Origin: Chryseomicrobium excrementi
Lineage (GTDB): Bacteria; Bacillota; Bacilli; Bacillales_A; Planococcaceae
Length of the DNA: 64,000 bases
NCBI RefSeq assembly: GCF_002798305.1
Contig: NZ_PCGR01000001.1
Location: 837,925 to 901,924, forward strand
Direction: 5' to 3'
The translations under genes were made by a program, and so were the position numbers. Shown piece after piece: positions 56,678-63,956 of this stretch; positions within the stretch are counted from its first letter, which is position 1; every line of letters begins with the position of its first letter. The notes below the pieces were generated by a model. That model was not told the origin of the DNA, made no database searches, and saw only the letters and a list, made by a program, of their open reading frames with translations.

Positions 56678-57810
56678 TATTGTTCTCCTTTTAGTAAAGC
56701 CTCTTGTATTTCTTCGATTACTAGTCCTTCTTTTTCTTGATCAAGTTGGTGTCGTAATGCTTCAGTGCCTTCGGTCGAAGTAAGTTCCCCTAAAGCCCAT
56801 GCTGCCGTCCCTCGCATAACCGGTCGTGGATCTTCCGAAAGAATGGAAATCAGCTTCGGAATAGACTCTCGCTCTTTGAAATGAACGAGAGCAATAATGG
56901 CATTTCTCTGAATGGGGTTCTTCCCTCGCCAGGCTCCTGACATGTGTCCATACGTTTCTTTGAATGTACGATTGGTATGTTCAAGCAGGGGCATTAAAAG
57001 TGGTTTTACGAGCTCTGGATCCGGTGTAAAGTCTTGTTGGTGTGCTGAATGTTTGCCTTTATTTTTCGGACAGACCGTCTGACAGGTATCACACCCATAA
57101 ACACGATTTCCAATTTTCGCACGGAACTCTTTCGGTACCATCGTCTTTGTCTGAGTGAGGAATGCGATACAGCGCTGCGCATTGAGTTGTCCCCCTTCGA
57201 TCAAAGCACCAGTAGGACAGATATCTAGACACAATCTACAATCACCGCACTCGTCTTCCATAGGTACAGAAGGCTCAAAAGGTAGATTGGTGAGCATTTC
57301 ACCTAGATAGACGTAAGAACCAAACTCCGGAGTGATAATAGAGCAGTTCTTCGCACTCCAGCCAATCCCTGCTCGCTCTGCCACGGCACGATCGGACAGT
57401 TCCCCCGTATCAACCATAGACTTCAATTTGGCGTCTGGGGCATGAACTAAAATAAATGCCTCTAGCTTTGCCAGTTTTTCTCGTAGTACGGTATGGTAAT
57501 CCATTCCCCAAGAAGCTCTTGCAAAAATACCACGTCTTGCCCCACGTTTGCTTTGTGGTGCATCTTTCATTTTCGATGGGTATGCAAGCGCAATCGAGAT
57601 GATTGTCTGCACACCATCTAATAATTGTACTGGCTCTGTACGCTTAGTAATGTCAGGTTCTTCAAATCCAGATGCGTAGCCAAGTTGTTGCTGTAAAAGA
57701 AGACGCTGCTTCAAGTCAGGAAACGGTGCAGCAGAAGCAAAACCTATTTTATCGATTCCAATGGAATGGGCATAGTGAATGAGTTGTTGTTGAAAGTCGC
57801 GTACGTTCAC
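56677..57810 (-). CDS. queG: Epoxyqueuosine reductase QueG
   Basis: 377 aa. Last step of queuosine synthesis in tRNA, using cobalamin and two [4Fe-4S] clusters. Cluster motifs are CGDCRLCLDICPTGAL near residues 185-200 and CDTCQTVCPKNK near 238-249; the N-terminal DUF1730 region has VDTGELSDRAVAERAGIGW near 130-148. A C-terminal HEAT-like repeat region follows (ENPIQRNAIIALVHFKER). The GTG at 57810 has GGAGG 8 bases upstream; the GTG three codons earlier overlaps that RBS. Operon with trmL. Confidence 0.93.
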   Translation of the reverse strand: MNVRDFQQQLIHYAHSIGIDKIGFASAAPFPDLKQRLLLQQQLGYASGFEEPDITKRTEPVQLLDGVQTIISIALAYPSKMKDAPQSKRGARRGIFARASWGMDYHTVLREKLAKLEAFILVHAPDAKLKSMVDTGELSDRAVAERAGIGWSAKNCSIITPEFGSYVYLGEMLTNLPFEPSVPMEDECGDCRLCLDICPTGALIEGGQLNAQRCIAFLTQTKTMVPKEFRAKIGNRVYGCDTCQTVCPKNKGKHSAHQQDFTPDPELVKPLLMPLLEHTNRTFKETYGHMSGAWRGKNPIQRNAIIALVHFKERESIPKLISILSEDPRPVMRGTAAWALGELTSTEGTEALRHQLDQEKEGLVIEEIQEALLKGEQ

Positions 57811-57859
57811 CTGCCTCACCTCCTATGGTATGATTTCTATGTAGAAAGGATGGGTGTGT

Positions 57860-58549
57860 ATGCGTGTTGCATTAGAGCCACAGCTCGTTGAACTTGTACC
57901 TGAGCTAAAAATCGGCCTTATCCATTATACCAAAATTTCTGTAGGGGACTCGCCCCAAATGCTTAAAGGTCGCCTCCAGCTGTTCCAAGAGCAATTGTTT
58001 TTTGAAATCGAAGAGAAAGGTCTCTCCTATTTTGACCGTCTCAATTCATGGCGCTCTCTGTTTAAACTGACTGGATCGAATCCGTCACGGTACCGTCCAT
58101 CGGCAGAAGCTCTCTACCGAAGAGTAGCCAAACAAAACTATTTCACACCAGTCCACTCCGGTGTCGACAGCAATACATTCTTTTCTCTTTATTACGGCAT
58201 TCCGTTTGGGCTGTATGATACAAGCACCCTATCAGGAGACGTTACGTTCTCTATTGGTACGAATGATACGAACTACGATGCATTGAACGGACGCACTACT
58301 TCCCTCACTGGAATTGTGCACTCTTCTGATGACGAAGGGGCATTTGGAAGCCCATATGTGGATTCGAAGCGTTCAGCTGTGACGACGAGTACGACTGAGG
58401 CACTCCATGTCGTTTACTTCACACCAGATATGGACATAGAAGAAGCAGACAAGCTACTACAAGCCGTGTCGTCGATGTTTATTCAAGTCCACGGAGGAGA
58501 TTCATCTTCAGTCGTACTAACCAAGACAAAATCAGAAGGAATGATTTAG
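57860..58549 (+). CDS. B3/B4 domain (tRNA-synthetase-associated) protein
   Basis: 229 aa. Stand-alone protein with the B3/B4 fold found in the beta subunit of phenylalanyl-tRNA synthetase: SRYRPSAEALYRRVAKQNYF near residues 75-94, SGVDSNTFFSLYYGIPFGLYD near 100-120 and VVYFTPDMDIEEADKLL near 185. Members of COG3382 are thought to act on aminoacylated tRNA or as related hydrolases; function unproven. GAAAGGATGGG precedes the ATG at 57860. Its stop codon abuts the next ATG (TAGATG), so the two genes are coupled. Divergent from queG. Confidence 0.78.
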   Translation: MRVALEPQLVELVPELKIGLIHYTKISVGDSPQMLKGRLQLFQEQLFFEIEEKGLSYFDRLNSWRSLFKLTGSNPSRYRPSAEALYRRVAKQNYFTPVHSGVDSNTFFSLYYGIPFGLYDTSTLSGDVTFSIGTNDTNYDALNGRTTSLTGIVHSSDDEGAFGSPYVDSKRSAVTTSTTEALHVVYFTPDMDIEEADKLLQAVSSMFIQVHGGDSSSVVLTKTKSEGMI

Positions 58550-59065
58550 ATGGCAAGATTTACACTAGCAGATGGAATTCGTCTGCGCAGTTTATTGACT
58601 AAGCAAGTACAAGAGCTCGAACAAGAGATGCTTCGCGTCGCGTTTACTGTAGCAGAAAAAGGACAGCCTTTACAGGATCAAAAACGCGGTGTTGAAGATG
58701 TGGATTTTGAAATCAAGCAGGTCCGCCAAGATATCATGCTTTTAGACCGTTTGATTTATGAAGCCAATATAGCGAATGCAATCGACTATCAAGGCGAAGC
58801 CATTCCACTAGTTGAAGCAATCGAGTATGCGATGCAGCTTCGTGCACAAGCCAAAATATACAAACAACTCGGAGCATCTTCAAAAGAACAACCGGAGTTT
58901 GGATACGGAGACACAGTCGCTTACATGCGCTATGCTCGCTTTGAACCAGATGAGTACCGGGAAAAAGCCCTTCAGTACGAGCGTAACGCCAATAAAGTAT
59001 CCGGACTTGTCAATGCGCAGAACTATCAAGTCGAGCTTCCATTCGACGCTTCCCGTTACGAATAA
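58550..59065 (+). CDS. DIP1984/septicolysin-like helical protein
   Basis: 171 aa, mostly helical. The start LADGIRLRSLLTKQVQELEQ followed by VAEKGQPLQDQ and VDFEIKQVRQDIMLLDRLIYEAN matches the DIP1984-like family (sometimes called septicolysin), whose role is unknown. The C-terminal part YMRYARFEPDEYREKALQYE is less typical. Directly coupled to the B3/B4 gene. Strong hairpin CCTCTGTCAGG/CCTGACAGAGG lies at 59068-59094 but lacks a T-run. Confidence 0.6.
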   Translation: MARFTLADGIRLRSLLTKQVQELEQEMLRVAFTVAEKGQPLQDQKRGVEDVDFEIKQVRQDIMLLDRLIYEANIANAIDYQGEAIPLVEAIEYAMQLRAQAKIYKQLGASSKEQPEFGYGDTVAYMRYARFEPDEYREKALQYERNANKVSGLVNAQNYQVELPFDASRYE

Positions 59066-59067
59066 CC

Positions 59068-59094
59068 TCTGTCAGGTGAGAGTCCTGACAGAGG
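59068..59094 (+). other. Strong hairpin without T-run after the DIP1984-like gene
   Basis: CCTCTGTCAGG and CCTGACAGAGG form an 11-bp perfect stem with loop TGAGAG, two bases after the stop codon. The next sequence CTGGTCC is not a T-run, so it is more likely an mRNA 3'-end stabiliser than an intrinsic terminator. A weaker stem with TTTTT (GTGAAG..CTTCAC) follows near 59120-59155 and may be the true end. Confidence 0.6.
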
Positions 59095-59213
59095 CTGGTC
59101 CGGTCTCAACTACTTTATAGTGAAGCCAACCCATGACCCTTCACTTTTTACACAGTTACCCTTCTCTAGTGACCAACCAACTACTAGATGCTTATGCAAA
59201 TTCAACCGGATCA

Positions 59214-59253
59214 GAAAACGCCTGGATGTCCTCGGACATCCAGGCGTTTTGTA
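59214..59253. terminator. Bidirectional terminator of proS
   Basis: AAAACGCCTGGATGTCC and its complement around 59217-59253, loop TCGG; a 17-bp perfect stem with short T-runs on both sides. Confidence 0.85.
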
Positions 59254-60690
59254 TTAATACGCGCGGCCGAACCACACGCTATGTTTTGCTTCTTTTCCAC
59301 AGTTGACACATGTTTTCTTTTCAGTCGGTGGATTGAAAGGAATGTTTCGCGTCGTGAATTTCGTCTCTTCTTTGACGTTCTCTTCACAAGCGTCTTCTCC
59401 ACACCAGCCTCCAAGGATCCAGCCTGGTATCTTGCCAGCTTCAGCGGACTCTTCGATGTGAGCTTTTAATTGCTCTAATGTATCAATGTGAGTATGGCTA
59501 TTCTCTTCACGGAAAGCGACCGCTTTGTCATAAAGTCGAGTCTGCATCACTGTTAATTCGTTTTCAATCGATGCGACTAGGTCGTCAAGAGCAACTGCTG
59601 TCTTCTCTTCTGCATCACGTGCTTTCATAAGCGCTTGGCCATTCTCTAAATCACGAGGACCTAATTCTACGCGTACAGGAACACCTTTCAATTCCCACTC
59701 GTTGAACTTGTAACCAGGAGATTGATCCGAATCATCAAGTTTCACACGGATCCCTTTTGCTTTTAATTCATCAAAGACTTTATCCAAGTTTTCAACGATT
59801 TCTGGCTTCTTCTTCCAAGGACCTACTGGAATCAAAACTACTTGCGTCGGCGCCATTTTTGGTGGCAATACAAGGCCTTGCTCGTCTCCATGAACCATAA
59901 TCATGGCACCAATCAAACGAGTAGACGTTCCCCAAGATGTCGTATGCACGTGAACGTGCTTGTTTTCTTTATTCAAGTACTTAATATCAAAGGCTTCTGC
60001 AAATTTTGTACCTAAGTAGTGAGATGTTCCAGCTTGAACAGCCTTCCCGTCTTTCATCATCGCTTCGATTGAATACGTATCTACCGCACCTGCAAAGCGC
60101 TCTGAAGGTGTCTTTTGACCATCGTAAACTGGAATTGCGAGTAAGTCTTCCACTACTTCTTTATAAACTTGAAGCATTTGCATTGTCTCTTTACGAGCAT
60201 CTTCTTCGTCTACGTGTGCTGTATGTCCTTCTTGCCATAAAAATTCTGATGTACGAATGAATGGTAACGTCTTTTTCTCCCAACGGAATACATTCGCCCA
60301 CTGGTTGATAAGAACAGGCAGGTCACGGTAACTCTTGATCCAATCAGAGTAAAGATGTCCAATCATCGTCTCAGATGTAGGACGAAGTGCTAGACGCTCT
60401 TCTAGTTGCTCGCCAGCAGCTTCAGTCACCCAAGGAAGTTCTGGAGAGAAACCTTCAATATGATCCTTCTCTTTTTGGAAGAATGACTCAGGAATTAGCA
60501 TTGGGAAGTACGCATTGCGGTGACCTGTCTCTTTAAAGCGACGGTCCATCTCTGCTTGAATTCGCTCCCACAGTTCATAGCCGTCAGGTTTGAACGCGAT
60601 ACACCCACGAACTGGTGTGTAATCCATCAAATCTGCTTTTTGAATCGTATCAATATACCACTTAGAAAAATCGTTTTGTTGCACTGACAT
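59254..60690 (-). CDS. proS: Prolyl-tRNA synthetase, archaeal/eukaryotic-type (ProS3)
   Basis: 478-aa class II synthetase. Motif 1 GYELWERIQAEMDRRF near residue 35, motif 2 region RPTSETMIGHLYSDWIKSYRDLP near 100-122 and VFRWEKKTLPFIRTSEFLWQEGHTAH near 132-157, and motif 3 GTSTRLIGAMIMVHGDEQGL near 255. It lacks the bacterial editing (INS) insertion and has the extra C-terminal zinc-type domain ending CVNCGKEAKHSVWFGRAY, so it is the archaeal-like form found in some Firmicutes. AGGAGGC lies before the ATG at 60690; the frame remains open upstream inside the T-box leader. Confidence 0.95.
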   Translation of the reverse strand: MSVQQNDFSKWYIDTIQKADLMDYTPVRGCIAFKPDGYELWERIQAEMDRRFKETGHRNAYFPMLIPESFFQKEKDHIEGFSPELPWVTEAAGEQLEERLALRPTSETMIGHLYSDWIKSYRDLPVLINQWANVFRWEKKTLPFIRTSEFLWQEGHTAHVDEEDARKETMQMLQVYKEVVEDLLAIPVYDGQKTPSERFAGAVDTYSIEAMMKDGKAVQAGTSHYLGTKFAEAFDIKYLNKENKHVHVHTTSWGTSTRLIGAMIMVHGDEQGLVLPPKMAPTQVVLIPVGPWKKKPEIVENLDKVFDELKAKGIRVKLDDSDQSPGYKFNEWELKGVPVRVELGPRDLENGQALMKARDAEEKTAVALDDLVASIENELTVMQTRLYDKAVAFREENSHTHIDTLEQLKAHIEESAEAGKIPGWILGGWCGEDACEENVKEETKFTTRNIPFNPPTEKKTCVNCGKEAKHSVWFGRAY

Positions 60691-60719
60691 AGTATTGCCT
60701 CCTTTGATTTTGACAAAAT

Positions 60720-60952
60720 AAAAAGCAGAAAAACACCCCAAAGGGCGTCTTCCTGCTGAATAGACACGGTACCACCTTCATTCGTCACAAGGACGATCTC
60801 AAGCGCTTTGTATCGGTAGCGGGCCGGCTGTGTTTGCACAGCATCTCCGTGGGAGGTTTCAGTACATAGGGACGGCGCAGCTCTCATCACTCACTGCACT
60901 TTCTGAACGTGTATGTCACTTACTTGACCACTTCAAAGACTCTTCTATATCA
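60720..60952 (-). promoter_or_regulatory. T-box riboswitch leader of proS
   Basis: The minus strand carries the T-box sequence GGTGGTACCGTG (60765-60776) followed by a terminator, arms AGCAGGAAGACGCCC and GGGGTGTTTTTCTGCT, with T-rich sequence after it, and then the proS RBS. Upstream are stem I-like segments with AGTGA/GAGAGC words. Uncharged tRNA-Pro should pair with the T-box bulge and allow read-through. The specifier codon is probably CCT in GAAACCTCCC near 60858, but I could not fold the stem with certainty. Confidence 0.92.
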
Positions 60953-60957
60953 AATTC

Positions 60958-60986
60958 ACTATAGCAAAAAATCTGTAGTTGCGCAA
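60958..60986 (-). promoter_or_regulatory. Promoter of the proS T-box leader
   Basis: On the minus strand TTGCGC, 17 bases, TATAGT (60958-60963). It lies right behind the MFS gene's end and about 6-10 bases before the presumed leader start. Confidence 0.6.
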
Positions 60987-60991
60987 TATGA

Positions 60992-62179
60992 TTAGATGGA
61001 AAGCCGGTCCTTCTCACTTCTACCATAAACGGCATAATAAAGACCTATGGTTACGAATGCCAAAAAACCAAGACTCAGATACATTTGTGAAAAACTCACT
61101 ATATCTAAAACAAAACCTAAAATATACGGGCCGAAGCCTAAACCAGCATCTAAAAAGATAAAGAATGTAGAAGTCGCCATACCCATACGTTCTCTTGGTG
61201 TAATTTTTACCGCTATCGCTTGTGTGCATGATTGAATATTCCCAAAACCAAAGCCAATCAGGGACGCTGCGATCAAAAAGCTTAAAGAGCTAGTTGCCGA
61301 ACCCAGCACTACAAGTCCTGCCGCAAGCAATACAAATGCAGGATACATCACATAGTTGGCCCCTTTCATGTCCATTAGCCGCCCAGTGAAGGGGCGAGAG
61401 ACCAATACTGAAATGGCATAAACTAAGAAGAATACACTTGCTGCTTTAATCAAATCTTGTTCAATAGCATAGAAGTTCATAAAAGATAGAACACTAGAGA
61501 AACAAAAGGCAACAGCAAGAGTAACGAAAGCTATTGGAATCGCGGATGGTTCTAAATAACGTCGAATTGAAAATTTCTGCTTAACACCAGGTTCGTTAGC
61601 TACATCAAGTTTCAGAGTTGGAACTTGAACTACTAAACCAGCTAGTAATCCAACTATACCTACACCTAAACAGATAGCGAATATGGTTTGGAATGTAGTA
61701 ACTTGAGTAAGTAACAAACCGACAAAAGGACCGATGGCTGTCGCCAGTGTGGAACTCATGCTGAAGTATCCAATTCCCTCACCTCTTCTAGCCATCGGGA
61801 TTATGAATGCTACGATAGTGGCTGCGGCCGTGCTAGCAATACCTAAAGAGATTCCATGAAGCAGACGAGTGATCAGTAATACTGTAATGGATGAAGAGAA
61901 AAAATAGAGTAAGGTCACTGTATTAAACAAGATAAATCCTATAATTAATGTTTTCTTTCGACCTATTCGTTCAATACGAGCTCCAATAAATAGTCTTCCA
62001 ATTAAAGTACCCACTATAAAAATTCCAGTAACGAGGCCAGCTTGACTGGTAGTAGCTTTAAACTCATCAACAGCATAGAGGCCAATAATAACTACTAATA
62101 AGAAAAAAACGAGTGTCAGTAGAAAGTTGACACTCGAGATCATGATAAAGTTCTTCGTCCATAATCGTTCTTGTTTCAT
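60992..62179 (-). CDS. Major facilitator superfamily transporter (YwoG/drug-efflux-like)
   Basis: 395 aa with twelve TM helices. MFS signatures: GTLIGRLFIGARIERIGRKKTLIIG near residues 56-80 (motif A), RLLHGISLGIASTAAATIVAF near 109-129 and the second-half motif A-like VSRPFTGRLMDMKGANY near 260-276. Likely a proton-driven exporter of small molecules or drugs; similar in outline to YwoG/YfkF. AAAGGGGAGG stands 5-6 bases before the ATG. It is isolated: tRNA terminator upstream, proS promoter downstream. Substrate cannot be named. Confidence 0.82.
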   Translation of the reverse strand: MKQERLWTKNFIMISSVNFLLTLVFFLLVVIIGLYAVDEFKATTSQAGLVTGIFIVGTLIGRLFIGARIERIGRKKTLIIGFILFNTVTLLYFFSSSITVLLITRLLHGISLGIASTAAATIVAFIIPMARRGEGIGYFSMSSTLATAIGPFVGLLLTQVTTFQTIFAICLGVGIVGLLAGLVVQVPTLKLDVANEPGVKQKFSIRRYLEPSAIPIAFVTLAVAFCFSSVLSFMNFYAIEQDLIKAASVFFLVYAISVLVSRPFTGRLMDMKGANYVMYPAFVLLAAGLVVLGSATSSLSFLIAASLIGFGFGNIQSCTQAIAVKITPRERMGMATSTFFIFLDAGLGFGPYILGFVLDIVSFSQMYLSLGFLAFVTIGLYYAVYGRSEKDRLSI

Positions 62180-62205
62180 TTCTACCTCCCCTTTCTAAAT
62201 AAAAG

Positions 62206-62234
62206 AAAAAACTCTACCTGGCAGAGGTAGAGTC
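62206..62234 (-). terminator. Terminator of the tRNA cluster
   Basis: ACTCTACCTCTG and (C)AGGTAGAGT arms on the minus strand followed by TTTTTTC, after the last tRNA (Leu). Confidence 0.88.
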
Positions 62235-62255
62235 ACAAACTACTTGTAAAGATGA

Positions 62256-62339
62256 TACCGGCGGTCGGGGTCGAACCGACACTCCCGTGAAGGAACTGGA
62301 TTTTGAGTCCAGCGCGTCTGCCAATTCCGCCACACCGGC
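62256..62339 (-). tRNA. tRNA-Leu (CAA)
   Basis: 84-base tRNA with a long variable arm. The anticodon loop CTCAAAA gives CAA, reading UUG. Acceptor GCCGGTG pairs with CGCCGGT (two G-U pairs). The CCA end is not encoded. Last gene of the cluster. Confidence 0.95.
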
Positions 62340-62352
62340 AAAGTAGTATTTA

Positions 62353-62426
62353 TGGAGGCGGCAACCGGATTTGAACCGGTGATAAAGGTGTTGCAGACCT
62401 GTGCCTTACCACTTGGCTATGCCGCC
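62353..62426 (-). tRNA. tRNA-Cys (GCA)
   Basis: 74 bases including an encoded CCA. Anticodon loop CTGCAAC gives GCA. The first anticodon-stem pair looks mismatched (C-T), but the remaining cloverleaf, GGCGGCA acceptor and TTCAAAT T-loop are intact. Confidence 0.95.
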
Positions 62427-62433
62427 AATTTAT

Positions 62434-62508
62434 TGGAGCGGAAGACGAGGTTCGAACTCGCGACCCCCACCTTGGCAAGGTGGTGTTCTACCACTGAACT
62501 ACTTCCGC
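62434..62508 (-). tRNA. tRNA-Gly (GCC)
   Basis: 75 bases with encoded CCA. The anticodon stem-loop CACCTTGCCAAGGTG gives GCC, reading GGC and GGU. Confidence 0.96.
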
Positions 62509-62512
62509 AAAA

Positions 62513-62587
62513 TGGCTGGGGTACTAGGATTCGAACCTAGGCATGACGGAATCAAAATCCGTTGCCTTACCGCTTGGCTATACCCCA
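62513..62587 (-). tRNA. tRNA-Gln (TTG)
   Basis: 75 bases with encoded CCA. Anticodon stem-loop CGGATTTTGATTCCG gives TTG, reading CAA and CAG. Confidence 0.96.
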
Positions 62588-62603
62588 ATACTTATTAAAA
62601 AAA

Positions 62604-62687
62604 TGGTGGAGGGGGACGGATTCGAACCGCCGAACCCGAAGGAGCGGATTTACAGTCCGCCGCGTTTAGCCACTTCGCTACCCCTCC
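62604..62687 (-). tRNA. tRNA-Tyr (GTA)
   Basis: 84 bases with a long variable arm and encoded CCA. Anticodon stem-loop CGGACTGTAAATCCG gives GTA. Confidence 0.96.
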
Positions 62688-62698
62688 AGAGGTCTTTA

Positions 62699-62774
62699 TG
62701 GTGGAGGATGACGGGATCGAACCGCCGACCCCCTGCTTGTAAGGCAGGTGCTCTCCCAGCTGAGCTAATCCTCC
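62699..62774 (-). tRNA. tRNA-Val (TAC)
   Basis: 76 bases with encoded CCA. Anticodon stem-loop CTGCCTTACAAGCAG gives TAC, the Val anticodon for GUA and GUG. First tRNA after an internal terminator-like hairpin. Confidence 0.96.
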
Positions 62775-62861
62775 AGTATGTCGCTGTTTCACAGGACAAG
62801 AATTATTGTAGCATGACGAAATGGGTCATGCAAGGGTTTCTCTAAAAAACTTCTTCATTTT

Positions 62862-62896
62862 AAAGGAAAACTGTCTACCCTCTGAGAGCAGACAGC
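62862..62896 (-). terminator. Internal terminator-like hairpin in the tRNA cluster
   Basis: On the minus strand CTGTCTGCTCTC and (GAG)GGTAGACAG around 62868-62896 followed by TTTTCCTTT. It separates Asn-Thr from Val-Tyr-Gln-Gly-Cys-Leu by about 125 bases, so it may only partly stop transcription or mark two units. Confidence 0.6.
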
Positions 62897-62900
62897 TGTA

Positions 62901-62973
62901 AGCTTCCAGCCGGGATCGAACCGACGACCTCATCCTTACCATGGATGCGCTCTACCTACTGAGCTATGGAAGC
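62901..62973 (-). tRNA. tRNA-Thr (GGT)
   Basis: 73 bases. Anticodon stem-loop CATCCATGGTAAGGATG gives GGT, reading ACC and ACU. CCA is not encoded (AGCTTCC marks the 3' end on the plus strand). Confidence 0.95.
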
Positions 62974-62978
62974 AAAAA

Positions 62979-63054
62979 TGGCTCCGAAGGCAGGACTCGA
63001 ACCTGCGACCTGCCGGTTAACAGCCGGATGCTCTACCAACTGAGCTACTTCGGA
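62979..63054 (-). tRNA. tRNA-Asn (GTT)
   Basis: 76 bases with encoded CCA. Anticodon stem-loop CCGGCTGTTAACCGG gives GTT. First tRNA of the cluster, about 15 bases after the -10 box. Confidence 0.96.
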
Positions 63055-63068
63055 ACAGTACATTCTCT

Positions 63069-63096
63069 ATTATAGCAACCTGTGCAATAAGGTCAA
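63069..63096 (-). promoter_or_regulatory. Promoter of the tRNA cluster
   Basis: On the minus strand TTGACC (63091-63096), 16 bases, and a perfect TATAAT (63069-63074), 15 bases before tRNA-Asn. It shows the tRNA cluster is transcribed on its own, not only by read-through from 5S rRNA, which has its own terminator. Confidence 0.85.
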
Positions 63097-63217
63097 CGTA
63101 AATTTATAGGGAATTTGTTAAAGGTTTTACTAAAAAGGCTTTTGAGTCTTAAAAGCTTTTCTAGAAAGGGAGGGTTTGGAGCATTCATTCATTTGAGGCG
63201 ATTTTTTCATTGGTCGG

Positions 63218-63604
63218 CTATGGAAATGACTTGCGGTGATTTATAAAGTGGGGCCAGCAATTGCTGCTTTGATGCGAATCGTCGGCAGATGGAGCGTTTA
63301 CGGAGGCAGATATTGATTTTGCGTCGGCAGATGACGCTTTTGCGTCGAGACCTCGTTCGTTACTAGGCGCATCGTCGGCAGATGGAACGTTTACGGAGGC
63401 AGATATCGATTTTACGTCGGCAGTTGGCGCGTTTACGTCGAGACCTCGTTCGTTCCTAGGCGCATCGTCGGCAGATGGAACGTTTACGGAGGCAGATATC
63501 GATTTTACGTCGGCAGATGACGCGCTTGCGTCGAGACCTGCATAAAATCTGCACCAGTCGGGCTTCCACCACCGACGTCTTTCTAGAAAGTCCTTCCCCA
63601 TCAA
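63218..63604 (-). CDS. Doubtful ORF made of 31-residue repeats
   Basis: 128 codons on the minus strand starting from TTG or ATG near 63604 with no convincing RBS. A short start (GKDFLERRRWWKPDWCRFYA) precedes nearly three copies of a 31-residue unit (LDASASSADVKSISASVNVP then SADDAPRNERG) because the 93-bp DNA repeat is a multiple of three. It lies between the 5S terminator and the tRNA promoter. Similar translated repeats appear, from memory, near rRNA operons of other Planococcaceae. I think the DNA repeat is the real feature and coding is unlikely but not excluded. Confidence 0.25.
   Translation of the reverse strand: MMGKDFLERRRWWKPDWCRFYAGLDASASSADVKSISASVNVPSADDAPRNERGLDVNAPTADVKSISASVNVPSADDAPSNERGLDAKASSADAKSISASVNAPSADDSHQSSNCWPHFINHRKSFP
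63281..63545. repeat. 93-bp tandem repeat, nearly three copies
   Basis: GTCGGCAGATGG begins copies at 63281, 63374 and 63467, exactly 93 bases apart; the third is cut at about 63545. Each copy contains the shorter words GTCGGCAG, GAGGCAGATAT and GCGTCGAGACCTCGTTCGTT, so there is an internal sub-periodicity. Copies 2 and 3 are closer to each other than to copy 1. The sequence is GC-richer than its surroundings. Together with repeat copy D it fills the gap between tRNA-Asn and 5S rRNA; I see nothing else in 63100-63217. Confidence 0.9.
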
Positions 63605-63617
63605 AAGACCTTGCCTT

Positions 63618-63750
63618 CTGCATCTTCACGTAATCGAATTGCAGGCGTTAGAAATACATTCAAAGATCATTCGCACCCACAGAGGCAGAGTGCGCCTCCC
63701 CGTCCACGCTGGCATTTCCCGGAGTCTCTGGACAGTCGGCTCCACATCTA
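63618..63750. repeat. Interspersed repeat, copy D
   Basis: Same orientation as copy B: AATCGAATTGCAGGCGTTAG, ATACATTC, hairpin GAGGCAGAGTGCGCCTC, and CCACATCTA at 63742-63750. The left direct-repeat copy (expected near 63618) has decayed. Lies just beyond the 5S terminator. Confidence 0.8.
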
Positions 63751-63756
63751 AGAATA

Positions 63757-63790
63757 CAAAAAAGGCCATCCCTCTCGGGATGACCTTCGT
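63757..63790 (-). terminator. Terminator of the rRNA operon
   Basis: On the minus strand AAGGTCATCCC, loop GAGA, GGGATGGCCTT followed by TTTTG, four bases after the 5S 3' end. Confidence 0.9.
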
Positions 63791-63794
63791 GTTG

Positions 63795-63910
63795 CCCAGC
63801 GACGTCCTACTCTCACAGGGGGAGACCCCCAACTACCATCGGCGCTGAAGAGCTTAACTTCCGTGTTCGGTATGGGAACGGGTGTGACCTCTTCGCCATC
63901 ATCACTGGAC
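63795..63910 (-). rRNA. rrf: 5S ribosomal RNA
   Basis: Contains the conserved 5S core on the minus strand (GAAGAGGTCACACCCGTTCC, ACCGAACACGGAAGTTAAGC, GCGCCGATGGTAGT, GTGAGAGTAGGACG). The terminal helix pairs CCAG near 63908 with CTGG near 63796. Ends are placed by that helix and may be off by a few bases. Confidence 0.95.
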
Positions 63911-63956
63911 ATGAGCCTGTTCGCTCAAAACTGGATAGAACTTCATTGATTTTTTT

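Noticed and set aside
62352..62845. Open frames over the tRNA genes
   Set aside because: They are translations of structured tRNA sequence; the tRNAs explain the region fully.
63281..63545. CRISPR-like repeat array
   Set aside because: The repeats are directly adjacent 93-bp units without unique spacers, so this is a tandem repeat, not a CRISPR array. No cas genes are present.
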